Positions 49,201 to 61,200 of a DNA stretch of 64,000 nucleotides are shown one piece after another (position 1 is the first letter of the stretch; every line of letters begins with the position of its first letter). Under the pieces are notes generated by a model. The model searched no databases, was not told the DNA's origin, and saw only the letters and a program-made list of their open reading frames with translations. Both the position numbers and the translations under genes were made by a program. The stretch lies in NCBI GenBank assembly GCA_023634235.1, contig JAMKCF010000003.1, positions 9,808,742 to 9,872,741 on the forward strand, read 5' to 3'. This stretch comes from Pisaster brevispinus. Taxonomy: Eukaryota > Echinodermata > Asteroidea > Forcipulatida > Asteriidae.

Positions 49201-52200
49201 GTGCCCTGTCGACCCCTGGCCTGATTCATGCAATGATTTATCGTTGATAATATACACCACCAATAAGCAGGTCACACAGGTTTAACCCGCACAGCTACAC
49301 ATTTCAGCTTCTTCGTAACAGAGCTCCGCCCATTGGACTCAATTTTGATTTACAGCCAAACCCGGCCATTCCAGGTGTCCGATATTACACTTCCACCTCT
49401 CGTATCCGAGCCGTTTTTCCAGCCGTTATAATTCAGACGAACGCTGCGGAAAAGCTGTCAAAAAGGGTTACGCTTGAATGGAGACTAGCGAGAATAATCG
49501 CTCGTTTAGCTTGAATAAGTAACTTCAAATTAGATTTCTGGATTCGAAAATTGACATGACGGGTATAAAGTGCAATATGTGTGATGTCCCAGTGTCAAGA
49601 GCGAGGCCAATGCCATACCCAGCTTAGCAGATATAAAACTGCTTACGGGAACTCCCCCATTGGTTTACATGTAACTAATTCATACAAAGATGTAGTCGGT
49701 GGCTCGATTTCACAAAGTACTAAGATTCATCTTAATTTGCCTAGCAATTAAGATTGATTCACACTAACTTAAGATCAATCTTAGCTCCTTTTTAAATCGG
49801 CAGCATTTTATCACACTTGACATGCGTATCAAAGCGCTCTTTATTTTTACGTCAAAAATTTTGTATTTTGAGAGCCGTTTATAACAGCACTTTGCAAGGG
49901 ATTACGAGGCGATGTGGCGCAATCTGCAGCGAACCTCACCAGAAAACATCGGGGCAAACAACTCTTCTTAACGATGCTATAGCATCCTTAACGATGTTAT
50001 AGCATCGCTAAAAGAAACCTGGTCCGATTTGACTCGGATTTCGGGTCCTGTTGGTCCTGACCCATTTCTGGGTAGTAAAATGACCTGGAATCTGTGCCAA
50101 AATGACACAGAAATGAGTCAAACTCGCGAAGAATCCGAGTTGAAATCCATTATTTAAAAAAAACAACACCAGTTTCCGGGTCAGCCTGACCAGGAAATTG
50201 GTCAGGCCACCTGGCACCCAGAATCCGGGTTAGTTCTGACCCGGAAGTTATTAGAGTGTATGTTCTGTTAAGCGCGTGATCTTGGAAAGAAACTCTTTTC
50301 AATTACCCCATTTATTAATATATACTATTTTAACTGTCCTTGGTTCTTTTTCTGTGCATCACACAACACCTGGGACCTACGGCTTAGTTCCTATCCAAAG
50401 GTTGAAGCAAAATAGGGATAAGTGTCTGGCTCAAGGACGCAGGTGCCATGTCCAAGACCCAAACACACACTCTACCAACTTTATTCCGATGCACCAGACC
50501 GCTCTACCACAAAACTCCTAATCAAATCCCACAAGTAAAAAGGATTTGGAAACTGTCATCCCTGGTCGGTACAAAGCTGGGTTTTTAACCAAAAACAGAC
50601 TTTACTTAGTCTCTTCTTCATTTTGTTTGAATGCAGAAAAAACATTTACACAGGAGACAGTAATCATCTCTGAGTTGACGTCATTGAATAATCAAAATGT
50701 TTGAAAAGCATTTGATATAAAAAAAATACTATGACAACGTTTTTATTCTTCCAGCCCTACGGTTTCAAATAGAGCCCTCTTCCAAGACTAATGGTGCACT
50801 ACCCCCCCCCCACCCCACCTTAAAGGCGTAGTAAAACATTTCATATAGTTTTATAATATTAGTTGATTATAACAAATACATGAAAACAAATTGTGTAATT
50901 TTTATCCGATAGCTTTTGGTATAAAGATAGTAATTGCAGCAAGCATCCGGTGAAATTCCGTCTGGATTCCGGTATTTTTAACCAATAATATATATAAGAA
51001 ACTATTCATGCAGAAATCGTTTCTAAGACCTCGGAGGTTTGGTGTCCGTTCGCGAATAATGTGGCCAGAGATGCGGTTGGTACCCGCTGTCACCTCTACG
51101 TTCTTGTGGAAATACCGTGACAGCTTTTTTGTCTGCAGTTTTCTCAGCAAGGATAGACCTTTCTTTTGCAACGTCACAGCCCAAGATTTTGCCAACCCAG
51201 GCTGGAAAACCATGGAAAGCCATAAATGCAAAACAAAAACAGATAACTACAGTTTGTAACAATGGTACACAAATATTCAAAAATAGTGTTGAATTTATTG
51301 GAAACAAAGCAACCGATCTTGGGAGGTATTTTATTTAATTAATAGTTTGCCGAAAATGTTGAATTTGGTTAAAACATCTGTTAACACGATTGAATGTTTT
51401 ACTAACATTCGGCGGTCCATGCCAACCAGCGCGGTTTGTTTATCAACAATGGAAAGGTCTATAGACACTATTTTCAGCTGAAACTTTCACATGTGACTTT
51501 TGTTGTATCTTTCTTGAAAATGTTGCCAATAAACCAGCATTATGTCGACAAAACCCAGTCTATCACCCTACCTTTGAAGGGTGCGTGAAAAATTACTATT
51601 TTTGTTGTTTGTGAACAACACCGTCTTTTTACCAGCATTCACACTCTTGCCTTTAACGATGGTTCCGGAAGCTCAACACGATCGATGCCCGGATGGTGGT
51701 GGGGATATAACGATTGTGTCACCGTATGTGATTATAATTTATAAGTGCGTCAATCACTGCAAGAAGGGTCCGGGAACCGACCACCTTACTCACCGGATCG
51801 ATCTTAATTCTGGATGGCTTCGTCATCTTTGGTCGAGCTGTCTGGATGTAGGGACATTCTCGTGTAATGTATTCCGTTGAACTTGCGGACATTGTTTTTT
51901 TGAGAAATAAGATATCAATATAATGTACGCCATTATTGGCATAGCTGTTGCGGCTGGTATTCGAACTCATATGCGAACTCATCATGAACAAAGATAATGT
52001 ACATCATTAGTGATGTTGGCACGCTTACTATCTATGCACCAAGATAAGGCACGTCACTGTTGACAAAACTACTGAGTCTGGTATATCAATTAATCATGAT
52101 TCAGTAGTGGTTCACTGACACCTGACGGGTGATGTTTGCTAAACCGCTTCTGCTTTATGCTTGCTCTCTATGTAGCAATATGAGGTACAAGGCTGTTTAG

Positions 52201-55200
52201 GAAACTTGTCATACCAACCTTGTGCCAACCTCTTTGAATGAATATAATGTACGGCGGTGGATAATCAAAAACTAAGGTTTTTGATAACGCAGTGCCGTTA
52301 GCATATCTCTCCAATGAGTTGATGTGGTTCGGAAAAGAACCAGAAGTGTTTTCACATCCCGTTCCTTGTGTAATAATATTGCCTAGACTGTTGTTAAGGC
52401 TGATGAGTCTGCTCACTCTCGATGAATGAAGACAGTGTACATCATTGCTAATACTGCCAAAACTGTTGCGTGTGGTACTTTTAATGAATCAATCAAAGGT
52501 ACTCGTTGGTAGCGTTCACCCAAGTATGGGTACCTTGTGCACGGAAGTCTTCACGCGACGACCGTTTAATGAAGCATTTATCAAAACTGACATGGATTTA
52601 CTCTCGCCAAATCCCTTTGCCCAATCGCTTTTAAGGCAGTCAAGTGGTCTGAAGTGAAAACCAGCATTTGAGTGAATAACTCAACGGCAATTTATTGCAG
52701 AGTGAAGTGGACAAAATTACTCCACGATGAACATACACACGTGAACAAGGTGAACAAATTACTGATGACTTCACGTTGATGTTCCAATTGAAATCCTGAA
52801 CTGAACTGACTGAATTACGAAAACGTTTTAAAGAAAAGTTTCTTAAAAAAAAACCCGTGAGCATCCGTTGAAATAAGTTTCGTGTCATTATTTTTGTACT
52901 TATTAATTTATTATGGTTTATTTATTTATTTATTTATTTTTCACTTGTTTTATGTTGATTTTTCCAAGCAGTGAGGCAGGGCTCATTAAATGTTCTGCAA
53001 ACAATAAAGGTTTGAATTTTGATCTGTAATAACATATAAAGATTTATAAATCCCACATTCTAATACACATTACTCATGGCGCTGTTAACAATCAAATCCG
53101 GCTAAATAGAAGGTTGACCAGCACACGATAGATGTACAATGATTAATCAAAACTGAAAACAAAAAGTGAAGTGTTCGTTCATCACCAAAAAGCGCGGCAA
53201 CCTTTCCGCGAAACCCAATGTTGGATCCTCTCTCACTCGTAAGAGAATTCATTTCCTCGAATCTTTTCTGTTTCCGTACATAATATACATTACCCACATT
53301 AGCATTTCCGGACTGAAACTACCGAAAGTGTATTCCCTGCCTTTCAAAAAAGGTAACGCCCAGGCTAAGCAGCTGCAGAAAATTGGAGCAAATTCGCTCG
53401 TGATACGCGCTCAACCGCGAGGGAGGATGTGTAAAAGTTGTCCCGGTAATTGAATTTAACCCACAGGTGTGTTAGTATTACCCGATCGCCCCTAGTTACT
53501 CAAATCCGAAGTGATGTGTTCGTTTGCCACCAAAAGCGCGCCAACATTTCCCGCCAAGATCTCATCTGGCCGCCGATTTTTTTTTCTCCTTTCTTGTTTC
53601 ATGTAAGAGCGGTCTGCTTATAATATGATATGGAGTGGAACGTGAGGCTGTGGCCAGATCAAGGATTGACTCTTAATAAGGTTGATTTCATTACAGTCCG
53701 GATGCCAGTCTTCTGGGGTTTCTAAGATGGGGGTGCCTCCCTATCACACCTTTCTTGGAAGGGCAGCCTCACGGCAAATGGACTTGTATTGACTCAGATC
53801 GACACGCGAAACGGTCGGTGCTGGTATTAACCAGGCTGTAGCCAGGCGTTATCCGTACTGAATCCCCCAATATACAGTAACACATCTACAAGATATTGTT
53901 CACTTTAGGCCCGTGTCCGAGTGAAACGACCGCGCCTGTGACCGTCGGCCGCAGATGCTAGGCCTTTCCGTGACCTGGTCGTATCCACTGCTTAAGGTGC
54001 AAATTCGGACAAGCCCTTTCTTGCCTGTCATGGAAGCGGGTCGCTTTTCTCCAATCGCGTTACAGCTACCGTATAACTTATTCCTCATAACACTTACTGA
54101 TATAGTCATACAAGTATAGTTTGCCCATCTGGTTCAATATTCACAAGTTCTTCCTGAAACCGAGTTGATGTCGAGTAACTGTAACTTGTGCTAAGCCTTT
54201 TATAAACAGACTTTGGCCACCTCAGGAATGGGGTACTGATTTATTAGTGATGTTTTGCCTTATTTTCATTATACAATACATTGAATTTGTGTACAAGCTC
54301 ATTATAAAGATGTGACCTTAACAATGTGTGCTTTACGTTGAACAGTTTTCACCCAAAAAGTATGAATTAATGGATACGAGCGCCCCCATCCTCCCCAATG
54401 TAGACAACTAGTACACATACACTATAAGATACAAGCCAACAGCCAGGGCAAAACGCATTGTAAGCTATGACAAAATTAACTGTATACAAAACATATTTCG
54501 AGCCTTAGTCTTCCTTCAACAGACGCCAAAATGAAAGAATAAGAGTAATTAAACGACCACCATTTTAAAGAGAAGGAGCTCTATAATTGAAACTGTTTGT
54601 ATAAGTTTCACACTTAAAATAAAATTACACTGTGTGATTTCCCGGGTCGGTAACACAAACGTGACCTGTTTTCTATAAAAAAAATATAAAAAATTGCATG
54701 CACCCTTTAAGATTAAAATTAATTATAATTTCAAACTTGACCGTCTTATTATTTACCGCATGCTAAAAACAATAGACCCACGCCAGACTTCAGACGACAT
54801 GTCGCATCCATGCATATGCCTGGTGGAAATTATCCGGTACATTTTCAAGTCAGAAGAAATGCGCCACTTCCTCCCCTAAAGTGAACATTGACATTGGAAG
54901 AGGCTCTAATTTCACATTCGACAGATTTGCAAATCGCCCGAGGGCTAGCAGGTCGGTGATGTTTCGTGGGGTTTTTAGCAGACGTTATTATTGGGCGCAC
55001 GAATACCAAGTAATTATTCAAATCGCCCAGAGCGCGGAAGGATACAGAGCAGGCAGCTGGCGTGATGTCCCTTTCAGAGAGAGAGGGAGGGGGGGGGGGG
55101 AGTGTGTGTGTGTGTGTGTGTGTTAGGGGAAAAACAACCTTTGACTCAACAATGTGAGAAGTCTGCGACTTGTTTTCAAATCACCTTCTGGTTGTTGACT

Positions 55201-58200
55201 TAAGTTGTCTAACGCAGGCTGTTATGTACAGATGCATTCATCGCACTTGAATGGAAAAAGGAAATGTATTATTAGACCACTGATTAGCATACTTCTCTGT
55301 CTCCCTCTCTCTCTCTCTCTCTCTCTTTCAGACGTAAACAAGACTGTTTGTTTCCCCATCAGCATTTACAATCACTGGAATACAGAAATTGATCGGTTAG
55401 CTGTCGGCCGCGTCTTATCGCCACACGTGGCGTGTGATTGTGATCAAAATATGATCAAGTGGGTGTTTTATCGCGAGTCCGATGCTGTGACCTCTGTGCG
55501 TCACATCCCCCGACTACCAACACGTGCCCGTGCACGTTATTCGGGGTTTACGTCACAGTCGCCAGACCCAAGCCCGTAAAAACCCGCGCAATTGTTTGAT
55601 AGTAGAGGGAAACTGCGTGGAATCTCATTTGGCAATCTCGCAGATTAAGTTCCCGAGTTAAGACAGTGTAGATAAAATGCCGAAATGTGCCATTAGTGGA
55701 AATATGACCTTATGTCGTGTAAATTGTACAAAAGAAAGCCGACGATTTTTGTTTTGATTTTTTGTTCGTGGAAAGCTGAACATAGTTACTACATTAAAAA
55801 CTGTTCTTGAATCGTCACGCACCGGTGCCCCGTGGCTTAAATATTTGTTTTACTTTAGTGTCAATACGTGTTTTGTATGAATTACCGCCGCGCGCCAAAA
55901 ATCAAATGCTGATCCGAGCCACAAATTGATCCCTTTAAAACAGCACAGTAATGCCCTGGGTAATGACAAGAATGTTGTGTTGTGTCGTATGTCGTTCAGA
56001 TAATGGGGACATTTCTGAAAAGAACTTTTATCATTATACAAATCGCATGTTGAAAAGACAGTTTCGTCCACGCACCAAGGAGAGAGTTTCTATATAGGGG
56101 TGAATTCCAGCGGTCTAGATAACAACAATCAAAATCACAAACCTTCCGTAAACTTTATTGAATGTGTGCCCGACCGCTCCAAAATCCTCTCAAATTAACG
56201 CCATTGCTGTTGCTTGAATTTGGTGATTTTCAAGCTGTACCTCCAAATCACCCTCTCTTTAAAAAAAAAGCACGGGGCTTGGCAAATATTATTATTAAAC
56301 TCCACGCATGAAAGTTTTGAGTTACCTTAGGGCCTTGTCACACGAGGCAACTTTTACAGGCAACTTGGAGGCAACCAACTGCAGTGCATTCTACAAGACC
56401 ACTTCGGTAGCACATGAGTAATTTTTTTTAAACAATGTCTTACGATCCCTAAGAAAAATGGGTGAACATTCAATTGTGAATGCCTTTTCTTCATGGATAT
56501 TGCCTGGAACTGGTTGCCTGTAAATTGCCTCGTGTGACATGGGCCTTAGGGTGGACTTGTCTGATGGAACAGGGACAGCCTTCCCATATAACCCGAGAAT
56601 GACATTTATAAATGTTTTTACGTTATACATATATTTATTTTTGTGATATTTATTTTGGCTTGCAATAAACAAGATAAAAACTGTCAGTGATTTAGTGAAT
56701 TTTTCTTAAAGGATTACACCACACAAGGCGGGAGCATTGTTAAGATTGAAAAAGTAAATGTTCACAGGTTTGCATGTGACTTAAACATGGTATAAAAATG
56801 GCCATGGTGGAACATCCGTTGAAATGAGTTTGCTTGAAATGCTATAGTTTTGAGAAGTAAAAAACCCCGACTAATTTCGTTTTGTCGAGTCCGAAACTCG
56901 ATGTTTGAAAAGAGTTAAAACATACACGTTTTTTTACTAACTTTTTTCTTGTGAGGCTGATGACCGATTGCGCTTAGACTTTCGCATGTTTGTTATTTCA
57001 TCCATTTGTTGGGTCACAAGAAGTGCGAACACCAATTTGTGACACTTGTTTGGGCCAAATATAAATGGCTAAAAGAGGCATCGGCAAAGTTGATGCTATA
57101 TAATATGGAGTACTGTTTATTTCGGAAAATACAAGAAGACGGACGACGAAAATCATAAAAAGGTGTTTCTCCGTCTTCGTCCAGAGATTGACAGTTACCA
57201 ATGGTGTCCCGAAGAACTTGGCTGCACAAAGTTTGAATGATAGCGTCAGTATTTTTTGCAAGGACAAATTCCTTGTTGAGCTCACGTTAATAGCTTGATG
57301 TCAACTTCTTAATGAGAACATTGTCTAAAATCAATGTCATATCCGGCATCAATTGATTAAGCCCTACTCATTAAAATGATCGTTTCGATTAAAATTGGCG
57401 ACATCTGTATTCGACGTGACATGCCTGAAATTCCGCCCGTGGGTGAGTCAAAACGCATCTGTGTCAATCCTCTCTGATGTAAGACAGAATGAAGTTTGGT
57501 GAGAATCCTGGGTTTAACCATTTGTCACATGGAGCTACACAAATATGTATAGCTCCATGGTTTAACTAATGAAGACATTCAATAATATGTGACATTCCTA
57601 TTGTGTCTTTATTGTATTCTGGGAATCTCAGGAATTCCTTAAAGGATTTTCGGGCGTTACTTCTGTAGGCAACATTGTATGTTTTGAGCCTTCAGGTCGT
57701 GGTATCGGTATCAAACTATTGGGTCTTGACTGCAACACTGACAACAGGGGAGTGCGTATAGAGTATAGCAACATTTAGGGTGTGGCGGGGGCACTCCCTC
57801 TGCCACATAGCAGTCATGGTACATTTTGTAATTATTACATCGAGACAAAAACACAATACGATGTGGGACCAACTCCTGGCTCTGCTTACACAGAAAACAA
57901 AAAAAAACAGCCCTTATGGTAGCAGAAAAATCCGCGCTTCACGTAGGCGTTTGTCACAGGTTTAGCCGCGTTCGAATCAAGCGACTTTGGCTTCGACTAT
58001 GGCCGCTGGCTGCAGCTGCAGCGTTGAAGAAGTGGGGGCATGCCAGCGATTCTGCCATAGCCACGGCTGAAGCTGTCAATTCGGGACCCGGCCGTGGAAA
58101 GGAATTTTGCTTGTGCACAATCCCATGTGTGCCACGAGTTACTTTATGAGCAAAGACTAAACGCTGACACCTTTAAACAGCATACAGAGTAAATTGGGGT

Positions 58201-61200
58201 TTTAAGCTCAACTGTTTTGTGTTGCACTCATTTTCCAAGAGATAGACTCCTTGAAAGTGGAATTTTTTTTATTACTTCACGTTAGAATGGTTTAAAAAGC
58301 CAATGTATTTTCAGTGCGAAATTTGACAATTATTATGACGTCATTGGATGTCATCAATAAATGGGTCAGTGCATTCCACAAAAGGTCATATTCAACGACG
58401 TTTTGATTGGATATCATGGAAATTCAGGTATGAACTAAAAAAAATACGCGTTAAAAAACTTACACGCCAATATATTTGAAATAAGACGTCACTGGATGGT
58501 TTTGGATATTTTCAAAACTCTCATTTGACGGCTGTCAAACACAGTGGCACTTCAAGCTGTTTTAACGTGAGGTTAGAGACTTGTAAATTTGTTTTTCCGT
58601 TTTCATAAGGACTGTACCTACTGTTAAATGAGTGCATCACAAAACTGAATTTGACCATTTGTCCCCCCTTTAAAGGTAAACGTTAGAAACACTTCAAATA
58701 AAGAGAGAGCCAGACCACTGCGGTCAGTTAAGGTAAATATTCAGCAGGTTGCTAAAGAAAAAAACACACAAACAAGCTCGGGTCAATTGCTGCATATTAG
58801 GGTACCCTAGGCACCTCATTTAATATTATCAAGTAGCAGGTGTCCTACTTTTTTTGGTCTTGGCAAGTATTACTGGTAAATCTTCGAGCATAGAAGTCAA
58901 TTTTTATGGTGTGCCTTTAAGGGTCTGGTGCCACTTTGAAATTCATATATTTGCCTTTCCCTTGGCCTAGCGGCAGCTTTTCCGTTTTTAATGAGGCCTT
59001 TGGAGGTTGAATTGGATCCCAGGTCATCTTGTTCAGACGCGGTCAGCAACAATATCTTACTGGAAAAAGTGTTTGTTATACAGCTGGCTGGTTATACAGT
59101 TCAGGGCTAAAAGTAGCTGGTAACAAAATGGTTGTGCTTACCAGAATAAGGCTACCAGCCGAAATATCATTATACGTGTACCATTTGTGACTGGTTCCAA
59201 GCTAAGTTTTGCTTAGCAGAAACAAATTAAGCAAACAGTTACTGAAAGGGGTCCAGGTTGTCTTGCCCTTCCAGCCTCGGTTTGGTAACATTGATTTGAA
59301 TGGGGAGAAACAAGATAGCTGCACATGATTTTTTTTTAATGCAAAGGGTACTACTAGGTAATGCACCACAGTGTGATGCCACCGTACACATTCCTACCGA
59401 CCCCAGTGTTCCCGTACACACTATTTTCCTCTTGTACAGAAGTACCCTCTAAAATCCAAGCACACAAAAATAAAGACACAATAGAGGGGCGGGGGTACTA
59501 CCATGCCCCATATCGAGCACCAACATGTATCACACTGCGCAGTTGGTGCCCGATGTGTGGATCCCCTCTTGTTGTGTCTTCATTGTGTGCTGGGAATTTC
59601 GTGAATTCTTTAGAGGCATTTAATTGGGGGAGGGGGTGCATAGCATTCCGTGTATTTGAATGGTTTTCGAACGGAGTTTGTCAACTTTCTGGCAAATGTT
59701 ATGAGGAGAAGGAGGAACACAAATGAATCTGTCTTTGCACGATGTTTATTGATACTGGTACAATCTTTAGCCATTCTCGCACAGCCCCCAACATTTTTGT
59801 CGTCCCCTCATACGTGAATCATTATAAAATAAAACTACCAGGCAGCATCCACCCACCCTCCTAGAACAAATGCCATTTTCACAAGTGACACTTGACATTT
59901 GTATCATTTGTGCTCTGCAAGACCTACGGTGTTCTTGAAGGGTCACCCGACTCGTTGTGATCCTGTTATTATCTCGGAATGGCGACATGTAGGCCTGTTT
60001 CTTTAGAATGTCGCCATCACTATCGCAGTATGTTTATATTTAGGATGTCGTCATCATCCAATAATTTGTCTAAAGATCTCGACAAGTCAGATGGCACTTC
60101 CAGAGCTCCGTACTTAATTGTGAAAACCGAGAGCGTTGTTTTTGATGTACGCGTTTTAGGGATCGAGCGAGCTCAATCTAACCCTGGTTTCAGTCCAAAG
60201 TGTTTGAGCTTTACCTAGCCAAGTACAAATATTGATAAACGGGACGAATGGGGAAAGTCACCTGGGAGAGACGGGGGAGCTGGATGGAACCGTGAGCATA
60301 CTTACATAATTGACGTTACCTCTATCAGATGTAGGCCCAGTGAGCCCGTAGGGGGATGGGGCTACACCGTGGCCAGAGACCGTAGTCTCCGTTATGTCTG
60401 GGGGAGCGAAAAATGGCCACCAAAGTATTTCCATTGTCTTATTCGTTTCATCTGAACTTCCACCACTGACGCCAACGACACCAACAAGTAACACGTCTTC
60501 ATATTATTGTGTATAATTTTGTGTGATTGGACGTCTTGCTTTTCCGTTGATAATTGAATATAAATAATGCCTGGAAATGAAGCCTGTGACAGCCATAATG
60601 ATACTCTCATAAACTAATGCTGAATTCATTCACTTGTACCGTAATGAACCGGTGACTGTCATAATTAAGTTGCTGTTTTCATAAAATACGTGTTCTTGTT
60701 ACAGATCTAATTTATCTACTATGAAGTCAGTGGCTGCTGAGTCCTGTACTTTCAATTACAATGAAGCAACTTTACACCATGTTGCCACTCTCATCCATTT
60801 CAATCTATTTAATAGGTTGTGTATCAATCTACAATGTTTTTAGTGACGTATGTTGTAATCATTGTACGAGATAGTGTTAATCTTAAAGTTGTGATACCCG
60901 CTTGATAATGTCACCATAGCCGAAACCATTCGCTTTCAAAAGACTCAATGGACGGATTTGTGCCTGAGCCCGATCCGCGGTTTCGTTCCGTCATGGTTCT
61001 CTCTTTAATAATGTCGATAGTTCTTCAAACTGTGCTCGCGTTTTGATATGAGGTTGTCAGTTTGACATTATCTCACTCAAGTCTAAGATTTCCAACGGCG
61101 AGTTTGACAATGCCACATCATGTGACTAAAGAGATTGTCTCATTTGTGATAGGCATAGCTCGAAGCCCTAGAGTGACTTTGATTGGAAAATCCTCCGACT

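Noticed and set aside
48959..49285. 108-codon open frame as a gene
   Set aside because: Not recognised, no conserved motif, in a receptor intron; it could only be rescued by transcript data.
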